NCBI GenBank assembly: GCA_907165275.2
Contig: OU015670.1
Coordinates: 3,561,501 to 3,625,500, forward strand
Length of the DNA: 64,000 bases
Origin: Zygaena filipendulae
Lineage: Eukaryota > Arthropoda > Insecta > Lepidoptera > Zygaenidae
Direction of reading: 5' to 3'
Both the position numbers and the translations under genes were made by a program. Under the pieces are notes generated by a model. The model ran no database searches, had not been told where the DNA came from, and was given only the letters and a program-made list of their open reading frames with translations. Below are positions 36,255 to 49,800 of this stretch, in pieces. Numbering within the stretch: position 1 is the first letter of the stretch; each line of letters begins with the position of its first letter.

Positions 36255-36566
36255 ATGGATGACAATAATATCCCCCCTAAATCACCCGATCCCCCAGAAA
36301 GCACTAAAGAGTTTATGGAACTCTCTCCCCCCATAACCCAAATAGAGACTTCCCATGACTCCCGTAAAAGGCCCTCGCAAGATCCCATTCCCGAAAATAT
36401 CAAAAGAGTATTTATATCCCCTGAAAACACAAATCCATCCATCGCTTCAATCTATGTAAATCCTAGCTACGAAGATGGCCCGAAAACTATTACGAAGAAA
36501 ATGTTGGCCCCTTTTTGGTCCATGTCACCCGCGGAGAACCAGACCCGGCAGCTGGTTTGTCTATGA
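36255..36566 (+). pseudogene. Possible truncated non-LTR retrotransposon ORF1 fragment
   Basis: An uninterrupted 103-codon frame with ATG start and proline/serine/charged N-terminal half (MDDNNIPPKSPDPPESTK), then IASIYVNPSYEDGPKT and LAPFWSMSP. The low-complexity start followed by a Y-x-GP-x-APF-like segment is reminiscent of jockey-type ORF1 proteins. It ends abruptly with no nucleocapsid CCHC knuckles and no reverse transcriptase in the next kilobase. About 300 nt of GT-rich leader precedes it. It could instead be an orphan exon; it does not fit the zinc-finger genes. Confidence 0.35.
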
Positions 36567-37007
36567 GACCTATTAAGTTCGGAAAACTATTGGTTGACTG
36601 CAAAAAAAGTATTTACCCTATTTAATTTATTTTTCCTATGTTATCATTTTTGTAGCGAGCTGCGCTAGTTTGACCCCAAGATAGGTTACTACAATTGAGG
36701 CAAGTTCGACAAAATCAAACGACAAGACGGTTTTCGCGCCTGGTTCCTCTATAAGGTCGAAGGTATCAATTCCATACAAACGAATATCCTTCGGGTGCTC
36801 CATCAGCGAAGATTATCAGGAAACCCCACGAGCGTAGTCAGAGGGAGGGGGGATTCAAACTACCCCCCAAAATATTAAAATATAAAAATCATGAGAAGGG
36901 ACATAATGACTTAATTATGACTCTACCTGTTTTACCATAAAATTTGCAAGAATTTCGTGCTAATAAAATATTAAAATATTTTAATAACACTTTCATTTAA
37001 TACATTT

Positions 37008-37200
37008 CCCCGCGGTTTCACCCGCGTTAATTTCGGAGTTTCCGCGGGAATTCCACAATAAAAAGTACCCTATGTCTTTCTCTGTATCCCTAACAACCTG
37101 CAGTAGGTATGCGAAATTTCATGATGATCCGTTAAGCCGTTGAGGCGTGAAAGCGTAACAAACAAACACTTTCGCATCAAATTCATAATATTAGTAAGAA
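37008..37200 (+). repeat. GAATTCC-core interspersed repeat
   Basis: CCCCGCGGTTTCACCCGCGT start, GCGGGAATTCCACAATAAAA core, end CATAATATTAGTAAG. Upstream of gene 6. Confidence 0.8.
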
Positions 37201-37249
37201 TTTACTCCGATTTCTTTCCGAGCCCCGAGGTTAGGAAATCATCTTTCGA

Positions 37250-37590
37250 TCATATTTTTTGCGCATGTTGACAGTTGACACTTCATGTTGCTCTTCTACG
37301 CGGCGACTTGTCGCTACTTTTTGGAGTCGCGAAAAATTCAAAGTAGGATCACGTGATCAGATTGGTCGCTGCACACGAATTACTGCCTGACTGCCGCATT
37401 CTTTGAGTAGCGGGAAATTCAAAATAGGGTCATTTTATCGCTGCAAATGAGTGTCGAGCGGCAATCATGAGGCTGCACCGGGGTATATTTGACGCGGCGA
37501 CAAATTGGACACGTGACCCAGGACCATTTGTCGCTGCAAACGAGCGTCGAGACTCGAGCGGCTGCATGAGGTTGCACCTTAAAAACACCC
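37250..37590. other. Upstream region of gene 6 with degenerate direct repeats
   Basis: TTGTCGCT, GAGTCGCGAAAAATTCAAA / GAGTAGCGGGAAATTCAAAA and GCTGCA(C/A)ACGA motifs recur at roughly 90 to 150 bp spacing, ending about 300 bp before the gene 6 start codon. No coding sequence. It may be a decayed element or contain repeated binding sites. Confidence 0.35.
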
Positions 37591-37877
37591 CATCGCATTT
37601 AATAACTAATTTGGCACTGTGGCGACGGTAGTATCTCTAAGTAGTTTGTGCTGTGGCGCTAGGCAACACTGCTGGCAAGTGGCAAATCGGCAATAGCAAC
37701 ATTGGTTTCGGCATTGTCAAGTGGCAACATTTGCTTCTAAATACGAAGCGCAATGGCGTTTATCTTTAGCGATCGTCAAAGAAAATCGCCAAAAAGAAGT
37801 TAGAAAACGTATTTCATTGTTAGTGATGTTCTGATTTAGTAGCTAATTGTTATTATAAGTTCGTGTATTCGGAAAAA

Positions 37878-40800
37878 ATGGAAAATAAAACAACAGAGTG
37901 GATGTCTGGGCCTGCGCCCACTGTTTGCCGTTGTTGCCTGGCGGAAGGTTGCTACAAAGACATTTCGACCGAATATTTCTGGATGGGAAAACGCGAGGTT
38001 TACGCTGAAATGCTGTCCGAAACATTCGATCTTAGCGTAAGTGATTTTAAACACTAGATTTGCATTATGTAGGTAGGTACTTTGCTTTCCGACGCGTCGC
38101 TTTGTCGACCATTTTATTGTAAAACTCCCCTACTGTTAAACCGGACAAGTTAAGATGACACCGCTTTGCTTTCCGCCGCCGGCACAACATTGGTTGTCTT
38201 TAAATTGGTCTGCTTATAAATCAATAAGGATTCCTACAAACGGGATACATCTATAATTTCCTAATAGGAATGAAAATCTTATTTCTACTTTCTTTAAAAT
38301 CATGTACCTACCTACTTACCTATTTGGTTGCGAATCGTTTAGCAAATATCCTGATTAGCGAAATCTCACAATTTGCTTGGATATTGCTATAATTAAACAC
38401 CTAAATATGGTTATCACTATCTCTACTCATATCCCAAAACCAAAACTCAGTATCAAATACAAACCTTCAATGATTATTTATGCTGCAAATTGCTTACAAC
38501 CTAGTAGTACTACCTAGTAGTAAAGTAAAAAATATGTGCAGAATCACCAATCAATCCCTGAAACCACTGACTGGCTGAAAACCAGCGCTAGGTGTACCTG
38601 CACCTAGCTAATGCTTATTTGGTGTCCCTTTCGGTAGAACATACAAGACTTTGGATTAGGCACTTCTTTAATGTTTGTTTATTATTCTCGTGTGTTGTGC
38701 AGAAATAAATGTAATTCTAATTCTTATAGTCATCAATCAATAATATCAACTCTCGACCTCCAGAGAACAAACTAATTTTTATTGATTTATGCCTCTAATA
38801 GATTGCATATGCACAAACTGGTGGGCCAAACAGTCACAGTCGTCTCATCTGTGAGCCGTGCATATCCCGGCTACGTGATGCTTCTGAGTTTAAGAAACAA
38901 GTGCAGGAGTGCGAGAAAACATTCATAAACCATCTGGATCCTTGCAGTACCACTGTGACTGTAGAAAGTAAGTATAATAGTCCTCTTATGAGTGATATAA
39001 TAACTAAACTATCACCTAGCCAAAAGGTTCACTGGTAGAGAATGCCTTAGGCATTAAGTCCACCTTTTGTACAATAAACTGCAATAAAGTTCTTTAAATA
39101 AATAAATATAATATATTGTATTGAAGAATGATCAATGTATGTATTGGCAAATTACTTATAAGTTTAAAAATTTTGAAAATTTTCATGGTGGTAAGAATAA
39201 TTATATAATTTGTTATAAGTATTATAATAAAATTGTAGACGACATAAAAAACACAATACAACAATTTTTTTTAATAACCACTGAAATCTTGATTATGAAA
39301 TGTTACTAAAAATGGATGACTTCATGACAGATAAATGTAACTACCAATTTAATAATGTAAATGATTGGATCGTTTTTTTTTTATTTTTATTTATGACATA
39401 TAAATTACTCTCATTATAATAGGTATTGTAACACCCTGCCAGGGTAGGTACATGTAATTAATATGTATCTATGTATACAGCTATCGTTACATTTAACAAT
39501 TAAATAAATAAATAATTAAAAATAAATAAATAAAAACCTTTTATTAATTGATTTGAGAGAATGAAGAAATTGGAATGAGAGAAAGAAGGGGAAAGGAAAA
39601 GTGGAAAGAACTATTTAAATTTTGAAATTTAACAGTGAACCCATATCCACTATGTTGGTCTGGTCTGGAACTGAAATTCTAACTTTGTCAATATTGAGTA
39701 GGTAAATAAATATATCAATTAACATAACCCAAAATTAAACTGCCAATCTTAGTACACTTTAGAATTTCTGAGACTCATAAGACGTAATTTTTTTTTACTA
39801 AACCTCTTGCCCCTTTCCCTATTCCGTGCACACACCAAAAAGGCACAGGCTTATTGACATGTTGTGCTTGCACCCACACAGCGCCGGTCCTAGCCACCGA
39901 CGCGCCCGTGTCGATCTGAGCCCAGGCGCCCTCCCCCATATCACGGATGTAATAAAATGCCTGCGAACCCCCCATTAAACACCCAAAAAAAGGAATGAAA
40001 CCACCAACCTGATGATATTCTAATATAGTCGATAGTCGATTTGAAATAATTCTTAAGCTTGCTTTCAAACGAATCAAAACCGACAGTGTTGGTCCGATAC
40101 AGGTGCGGGGATGCGCCTTTCATAATTTTGCGCTAAAGGGCCTTTTGGCGAAAAATTATGAAAGGCGCCCCCTGGAAGTCGGCGCCCGTGTGCACCGCAC
40201 ACCCTGCACTAAAGGCAGGACCGGCCCTGCACTCACAAAGTCTCCTTTGGTAATTCATTGTTGATTTAACTAGTTTCTACAAACAATATTCTGTGGTTTC
40301 CTTCTAGTTGAGCCCAGTGACCAGGTAAAGCTTGAGACTGTAAAAGAGGAGCAGAAACATAGTGACTCTGAGGACTTTGATGATCGACTTGGCTTCGAAG
40401 ATGATGATGATGATCGTAAGTGATATAATTTATACATAAGGATTTTCGCATTCATAAAAAAATAATTCTATTTCTACTGAAGTGAAGGCGGAAGCATAAA
40501 ATATGGTATAAGTATAGTTGGGCAATCAACCCGGTGCTTGGGATTTAAGTTTATTAAACCCAATTAAAGCCTGTCGTGTTCAAATTTAAACTTGATGAAG
40601 GACCGTAAAAGGCTGGTTTTATCGGGGTTGATTCCCCATCTATAGGCATAAGCACTGATATGGCATAAGGCTTCCTTTTTTACCAGTAAACAATGAAAAA
40701 CTTTATACAAACTATTATTATGACAAAAAACTTCAAAGACAAAACAACACAGTTCAAATAATTAAATTTGAGATTTGTACATACCAATATGCAAAATTAA

Positions 40801-43800
40801 ATCTCAACCTTATTTCTTTTAATTTTGAGTTTGGTGTAGTAAAGTAGTAGTGTTTTTTAGTGTCAAATCATACGTGTTTCATTAAAACTTATAATCTACT
40901 GCACTATGCTCAATGTTTTCACGATTGTCAGGAACTTTTTACCCTATTACAAATAATTCTAATGATTTACCCAACCCATATACATACTTTGTAATGTGTA
41001 TGGTGTATTTCTATTGCCTGAATAAGTATTTATATTATATATTAATTTATTAGCTGTGCCCCGAGGTTTCACCCGCGTGAGTTTTGGGATCAGGATCCTT
41101 TGCGGACGCAGGCAAAACAACTCGACAATGTTTCATCACAATCGGACCAATGGTTTCGAAACGCATAGAGGACAGACATACAAAAATTCATTTTTATTTA
41201 TAAAGATAAATTAAAAAAATAACAATCAATAACATAAAACCGTTGAAAACTATCTCGATCGTCTCCCAACGTCTCCCAAGAGCTCTACACTACTATTTCC
41301 ATTGCAGTTGATGATCAACCGCTGACGAAGTTAGCAAGCAAACCCTTGAAGAAGGAGAAGGCCGATCTCTTGGACTTGCTGGACAACTCCCAGGCCCCCG
41401 TCAAAAGGAAGTCGACTTTGAAGGCCAAAGCGCCGCCCGCCAAGAAGGCGAAATTGAAGATCAAAGAGAAGGCGAAGCCCTCGCCCAGCAAGGCGCCCAC
41501 CAAAACGCCGAAGAAGAAAAAAGGTAGGCATCGATTATGTTTTGATACACATTGGGTATGGGGAGGTGTCGTGAACGCTGTGTAATTTTTAAATTATCAG
41601 TTATAATATAGTTATAATTAGTGTCCAATAAAATAATTATCCGATAAAATAACTATGTACATACATATCAACGTTAACGGAATATTGAGCTAGTTATTTG
41701 CACACGTGTGCTGCTATAACAAGACGAGATGGGAATATAAAATTGATTAAAAAAAATGTCGAAATTATTTTACCCTGCCCTGAATGCGTGTCCTTTGGAG
41801 CCTTGCAATGGTGGCAAAGTATTGTGTGTTCACGACAGCTTCCCTTCTCAATCATTTTGATTGTCAGGATTTTTGCTCGAACCAAACTTACATAATATGT
41901 CTGATGCTGACTGTATAATGTATATATATGTACATTGTACATAAATACTCCGATGTACCTATCCTACTAGCTGTCCCTTTTACTTTACTTTTATTTAATA
42001 CCTTTTCCCCGCGGTTTCACTCGCGTTAATTTTAGTTTCCGCGGGAATTCCGGAATAAAAGTACCTTTAGTCCTTTTCGTTACCCCTGGGCCCTGACGAC
42101 GTCTGTACTTATGTACGTGTATGCAAAATTTCATGATAATAGGTTGATTAGTTAAACAGTGAAAAGGTAACAGACAGACAGAGTTTCCTTCGCATAGTAT
42201 CTGTTATAATATTAGTGTGGATTGTAAATTAATTTCCAAATTATGTCTAGTACCTACTTAAATCAAATATTTCGAGATAACTATTGGGATATTATATCAG
42301 AATAAAAAAAAGCCATTTCAGATTCGGAAAATTTACTTTAGGCATTTTGGAGATTCTATCACATTGCCGCATTTTTATAGCTTTTACCAATAATCATGTT
42401 TAAGTTGTCCGCACTTTTCATCCAATCTTGCACCGTGGATGAAAACTACTTGTTGGTAGGTAGCCGATTGAGATGAGGCACACACGTCATCAAAGTTCGG
42501 CTACATTGAAAAATTATAGTACAAACAAACAAGCAAACAAATCATATTTTTTTATTGTTACCATGATAATAAGAATACATAGAGAAATAACTAAAGTAGG
42601 CAACAGTGGGCGGCCTTATTGCTAAAAAGTAACACCATTGAGTTGGTCTGAAAATGGGGCCGGGATATACGGCCTGGGACTGAAACTTAGTGATGGCACC
42701 ATTTGTCAGTCGTTTTTTAGCTCGTTGGTTTTGTTCTCATGAATACCTTCCATCACACATGAAACGTTTGTTTTATTTTTTATCCAATCGATATCTATTT
42801 CAGCAGAAATCCTGTCAATATTTCTCTATAATAGTAAATAATTATGTGCATGTTTAGTTTTAAATCGTCAAATGAATACGTCTCGAATTAATAATGCTAT
42901 TTTTGAGTTCATCAATATTATTGTTAGTAATAATAATCGAGGTCTCGATCAATATCAGGGCCCTTATTCACTATGACTAACAAAATTCCTTGCCCTTAAC
43001 GCGCTTGCCAAAAACGCAATCCCAAACGTTACAGGTGCCCAAATATTAGAAATGAATATTCTGTATGCCGTTAGAGACGTTGTAAATTTGTTTTTTTGAA
43101 GTCAAACTTGTTTGAGAACGAGGAAAAGACCATCTTTTTGCCGCGTTATCTTAATGCGTCGTGTTATGGTCATAGTGAATAAGGGCCCTGGAAAGACTCA
43201 CTAGGCGGTTGGCCCAAGTGTCAGGTGCAGCAGGCCAGGACCAGGGGCGGATCCAGGGGGGGGGCACTGGGGGCAATTGCCCCCCCTGAAGACCTAAATA
43301 GGTACCTACTTTAATTAGACCTTAGAAAAATCTTCGCAAGGTTGTGGCTTTTCACCAAAGTTTCATCGTAATTTGAATAAAAATATACGAATGAACCTGA
43401 ATGAACGAACAAATATTCATTTTTAAAACTCTATAAATTATTAGTTCGTAACGAACCCCTATGGAAGTTTGTATCTATTATTGTAAAACAAACACAAAAT
43501 CTGTCAATTCTTTCTCGTTAAAACAAATTTTCTGTTTTGAAACTACGTGCCGTATGGTATATTTCTCATTTAAAAGGAGAAGTTTCTGTGTTTGGCTGTA
43601 TATATGTTTTTACAATTATCCTTATATATGTAGTTTCTCTATCCCTTTTCTTTAACTTCATCCAACATCCTTGAGACTTGGAAGTAAGCTATTGTGATTT
43701 CACTTCCCAAAACTAGTCGGTACCTAACTCTTCTACTTTTTCCACGTTCAAAGCAAATCTATCCATATTATTTATTTATATTATGTTATATGTAACTGAC

Positions 43801-46800
43801 AAACTAAATGGAATTAATAGAATTTCGATTTTTATTCCCCGTCATATTGTACCTCTGTGCTCAAAAAATAGTCGGCGACTTTTATCACGTGCGGTGCGCG
43901 ATGAATTCGGATTTGGAAAAAAATTTGCGCAAATTTCCAAAATTTATCAAATTTTTCTTCTGTTGACTGTAAATTTTAAAATCTTCTATGGTCAAAACAT
44001 CTTTTTGTTTCAATAGTACCTATTTTTCCGTATCTCGTCATATGGACGAAAATTATTCACTTCTCTGAGTTTTCTGCGTTATTTCCCAAATTTTCTCCTC
44101 ATTTTACTAATCCAAGGAGTAACCTTCTCCTTTTTGTTTACGCCGATGTGTGCTGTATGAATCTGACAGAAGAGTAATTGAAATTGAAAATTGAAATTGA
44201 AAAAACTTTATTTGACACAACACAAAGATTTACAGCATACATATTCGCCAGGCGCACTACACATATTCTTTGTACCATCTTTAAAGTGCTGAGGGATCCC
44301 AAATCACCGACTTACTTCAAAGAAAGTTTCAGATTGCTTTATGTCGGCCGTGAAGCTACGTCAGGTAGTTAGGTAGTTCTTTGTTCTTCTGATCACGAAA
44401 CACGTTTTTATCACATCACATGTGCACCTCTGATGGTATTTTTTCTCAGTTTAGTAAAAAAATCGCTATTAACCATAACACTTCATCACGTTATAGATAC
44501 AAACCTACAAAATTTTAATTTAAAGTTGTTAATTCAGGTCAGATTCGCTGGAACGTAAATTTTTCATTTTTTACTTTTATCTGTTGTAGCTTCCATGTAG
44601 ATTATTTTATGCATGAAAGTACAAGTTTGTAAATAATGAAATACTAAAAAAAACTTTGATTTTACAGAGAATCGTACTCAAAAACCGCTATACCTACCTA
44701 AGCTCTATCGTTTTCGACACCACATTTTTTTAAATATGAAAAACATAAAACTAAAAAGCTAAAAATAACAAAATACCGACTTAATCCATCAGACAAAAAT
44801 ACATAATACTATTGTTGGTTTGTGCTACCACTTTTTGATTTAAATTCGATGCCAAGCCCGCTTACGTCTACCCACTTGGGTTGTTCAGCTCACAACGAAC
44901 TCGTGGCGGGACTGGACTTAGCCCATGTACCTACGCCATATTTGGCTTGTCACCGACTTCAAATAATAATAGTAGTCAAGTGGTAGAATAAACCAATAAT
45001 AACTACTGGTACTGGTATAATAACTACTGGTAATAAGTACCAAAAATAAACTTACGTGTATTTTTGTCTGTTGGATAAAATCGATATTTTGTTATTTTTA
45101 GCTTTTTAGTTTTGTGTTGTTGGAAGTCGGTTTTAATTTTTTTGTTAAAATTTTGTTTATTTCTTGCTTTCAAGTGAGTCCGTTTGTAAATTTATCTAAG
45201 TTACAATAGCCTAATGTCAATTGCTCATCGCCTTTTACAAAATACTGCTTTTACCGACGGGACGACAGGGACGTTGATTGTTGAGGAGTTCTCCTGGTAC
45301 GTCATCATCAGTTCCACTTTACCATATACATTGTGACGAGCATAAATTATTCAGGAACCATATTAAAGTTAACGAATCGGAACTCGTGAAATACCTTTTA
45401 TTGAGTAGTTCCGATGACCATCTGTGGTCTTCATCATCAGTTTCACTTCTTCAAATTTTGCTTTCCAAAAGCAAATAAACGATTTACTATAAAAAATCCA
45501 AAAATCGCTATAGGTGTGTCTGTAATTTTTGAAGAGTTCTCTTGATTTCTCCATGATTCCATCATCTCTATTCCATATTCCATCGTTCTCGATTTGGTGA
45601 CAATGGGATCAATTTGGGAGTATACCCTTTCAAACAACAAAATCAATTTTCTAAATCGGTCCAATCGAAACCCGTGAAATACTTATTATTGTTGAGTAGT
45701 TCCGATGAACACTTGTGGTCTTCATGATCAGTTCCACTTCTTCAAATTTTGCTTTCCGAAAGCAAATGAACGATTTACTATAAAATATACCCAAATCGCT
45801 ATAGGTTTGCCTATTATTTTTGAAGAGTTCCCACGATTTCCCCAAGATCTTTTGAGGATAATAAAGATTCTTAAACCATAAGATCCCATCATCAGATCCC
45901 ACTTGGTGGCAATAGGACCTAATTGGGAATATACGCTTTCAAACAAAAAATGAATTTTCGAAATCGTTCCAACCCTAGCTTCGAGTAATATAAAAAAAAA
46001 AAAACATACAGCCGAATGCGTAACCTCCTCCTTTTTGGAAGTCGGTTAAAAAATCGCGAAACATACACACAGATAATATAATACATACATAAGCTCAATT
46101 CAGATGCTCTCAATATGAAGCACTTAAATTTTATTAATGGACTTTTTTGTCTATCCTGTTAATTCAAAAAATTTCATGGTGCAACCAAATTGCCCCTCCC
46201 TCAACCAAATCCTGGATCCGCCCCTGGCCAGGACACGACACGCATTGTTCGGAGGTTTCTATCTCTGTGTTCTTAACAACCGGTAGATTGAGTTTTGCTC
46301 CGCTGTCGATTCAGGTATTTTTTAACATAAATTATGTTACTTTTAGTACGTACTTATATATATACATCAAAAAACTTCAATCAAAGATTCAGACTCAAGA
46401 GGAGAGTAGGCGCGATTTGCCCATGGCTAAAGTAGGTATCAGACCTATAGGTCGGTACGTTATGTCAGGATTGTTTTTTAATTTTTTTTATTTCACTTTA
46501 TTCGGAAAACTCAACTGCTACAAAAATATAATGAAAATTTAAGTTTCAAAAAAAAAGCCACTCGCTAAAAAAGCAGTAGCTGTTGTATCAGGATAAAAGT
46601 ACCCAGTCTTTTATGGGCTTGTCAAACAAATTTTAATTTTTACTCCGTCATGTAGATTAATAAAAAATATTGGTTACGTATTTTTTATTGTTTTACGTAA
46701 TCAAAAAATAACGGAGATACATTAAGTGTCGAAATTTCGCGTAACGTCACAACGTGCCATAAACTATACATCTATGTCCGTTATTTTTTGATTACGTAAG

Positions 46801-49800
46801 AAATATTGAAAAAATTAAAAAAATACGTGTCCAATATTTTGATTTTCTCACCCCGGAAGCAAGCCTATTTCAAAACCTAAATCACTCATACGTCATAACC
46901 GCGGTTCTACTCGCGTGAACTTCGGAAACTGGTTTAGCATCAAATGTCCTACATTACCTACTCACGATCAGAGATAGGTACTCTTAATTTCTGTGTGATT
47001 TTTTTTTAGAATCTGTTCAATAGTACCTACCAGAGATAGCCCTTACAAACAAACAAACAATTTATGACTTTTTAATGCAATAAAAAATAACCTTAGGTAC
47101 CTACTGCAAATTGTTATTAAGGCATTAAAAAAATAGTTGGCGTCTTAAAAAAATATGGTAACAGTGTTTCGTTGCTCAATAAATATTATATTAGTTAAGT
47201 TTACTTTAGCTATGTTGCGTCTCTTTGTTGTAATTATTTTGGGTGCCACTTTCAAGATATTCTTGTGCTATTTCAGTGAATTTCTTTCTTCTTTTCAGTG
47301 CAGGTGAATGCTTTTTTTTAACTAATAAATTGCAGCAAAAGTTAACGTTTTTCCATGTATTCCTTTCATAACTTGTAAATATAGAATACTAGCAGCCCGC
47401 CTGCGTGAAGTTCGGTGTTCCTGCTTATTTTTTATGTTCCTTATTTTTTATCAAGAATCTGAGTCAAATTTTATCCAAATCTTTTAAATGATTGACATCC
47501 AAAAATTAAAAAAAAAAATTTACTGCACAGTAGGTATGTACAAATGCTGAACTTAATGCCTTGCGGCATTCTCTTCCACTCAGCTCAACTGCGTGAAACG
47601 CCTTTTACTTTTCATGACATCATATTTCGATAAATTGTTTTAGCTCCTAGGATATTCTTTATCTACCAATGAAAATTGCTTGAAAACAGACATAAAAAAT
47701 GAAACATTTTTCTTTTTGTAATTTTTTGCGTTGATTTTATGGCCCCCTCTCAATTATTGGTAAACATGTTCAATGTGCAAACACGGGGTTCCTACAGTGT
47801 TATCTTGATATTTATGTAGATGTGAGTTTTATTATTATATGTGAGTGTTAAAAAAGGGAGGTGGGTAAGTCATTTAAGTGATCGTCAAATGGCCATCAGG
47901 GTTACAAAACTAGATGACACGCTAGTTTCTGCACAAATAGATAGACGAATGATTCAAACAAACCTCGCTTTGTGCGGTGTAAGTCGTGGGTTCGATTCCC
48001 ATCTGGGCGGACCGCATTGTGTCGAGACGTAGGCCGCAAGGCGGCTAAATTGTGTCAAACTTATTATTTAATTAGTCGGTTAAAATGATTGCTTCTCTAC
48101 TATATCATACGTGGCTTCGGCTTCTATGCTTTCGTGAAATCTCACGAGGAGTGATAAGACTGTTCACGGGTTCGATTCCCGGTCTAATAAGCACAAGGCT
48201 ACTCCTGATCGCCTGCGTTGGAATCCACGACTGCACCGCGACGTTGCACAAGGTAAGTCCGTAGATTTTAACATATTTCTGGCTAAGACATGGGAATGTT
48301 TCTAGAGGAAAACTAGAAATAAATAAAATAGTACGCCACAATTTGCAATACCATACATCCGGTTTCTATGGCAATATTGTATTTGTTTTCTTTGCTTACT
48401 CTCTTATCGTTATGAACTAGCTCAGATCCTACGACCAAATTTACTATCGCAAAATATCCCAAAATTTTATTAACATACATTTTTTTTAAGTTCATAACGG
48501 TAAAGGGTTGCAACTTGCACTGTCATCTTGACTTAATTTGTCAAAACTAAGATTGCCTCTTTAACATTTCTTTATTTCTCAGTCAAATTCCTGCGTTTAG
48601 TACCTAAGTACAGAAAACTAGCGACAGCTCGATAGCTATAAATGCAATTTAGACGAGGCGGTAAATCTTGTACAAATTGTGGTATCATTGACGGAATCGT
48701 CGCTGGTTGCTTCCACACTGAGCATACGAAACACTGTTTATAATTTTATAAGAAATTATATGAGACGTATCCATCTGACATACACCTTTGCATGCCAAAA
48801 TTATGTGAACGACTGTTCGTATTTCAATTACTGGTTTCTTAGTACAAATTTATCGTTCAAATAATTGTGGTATTATGCTTGTTAATCATGATAAATTGCA
48901 ATGTTTCGTGGATTTTTTTTTCCGAAGTTGTTATAATATCAGAGTTATCGATTTTTATTGCAATTTATCGGAAAGATTTTTGTGATTGTCTATGTTACGT
49001 GTTTCTCGGTTAGAAAGAGATGTATTTTTTTTTGTAAATTTACTTTTTAACTATACTTATTTTGATGGCTGGGAAGTTGATGTTCAGTGAATTCCATGCC
49101 AAGGTTTAATGCAACTCTTTCTACCTAATACACGGGGCATAGACAACATAAAATGTTTTGTATTGTTTAAGATTATTTACTTATTAACTTACTCCTTACC
49201 TATTTTACATTAGCTAAACTAGCAACGTTAAGAAATATAAACATCAACTTGACCTTATTTAAATTCTATCGCAATACGTATTCGAATACTATAACCCCCT
49301 TTCAAACCATTTATCCATATCGAAGAACCAATTGTAAAACTATATTCATCGTCATTATCATATCTAATAATATCTTCAACATTACCAGTGACAAAAACTA
49401 ATTTCTATTTGATTATTGCGCTCAAGCAAGGAAAAAACGGAAAAACAGAGGCATTTACTTACAAATACTATACGTAGCGAAGCTTCGAATGTTGGCAAGA
49501 TACGAGACATAAACAAAAAACAAAACCGCCTCCACAATCCACAGATACCAAGAAAGCTGTACAACGTGATGTACAAAAGAGAATGTTTTCTTTTTTAGAG
49601 GCGCGTACGGTATCGGCGCGGAGTAACGCCGTGGTCATACTGACCAACACCACCGCCTACCCTTTCCGGGTAAACGATAGGTGCATACTGTGCGTCTACT
49701 GTCAGGAGGTGTACACTGATCCGGACGTGTTCAGGTTGCACATGGACGATGAACACACGACGTTCAGTGTCGCCGTCGTCTTCCACAATCTCCCCAAGCC

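Noticed and set aside
39121..39309. Small open frame of 62 codons
   Set aside because: AT-rich intronic sequence with an asparagine/lysine/isoleucine-biased translation; not gene-like.
43242..46226. Coding transposon
   Set aside because: Ends and target duplication are clear, but no frame longer than about 85 codons and no transposase motif.
47986..48195. Two tRNA genes
   Set aside because: Only the T-arm/B-box part is present; I could not fold a complete cloverleaf. SINE fragments are the better explanation.
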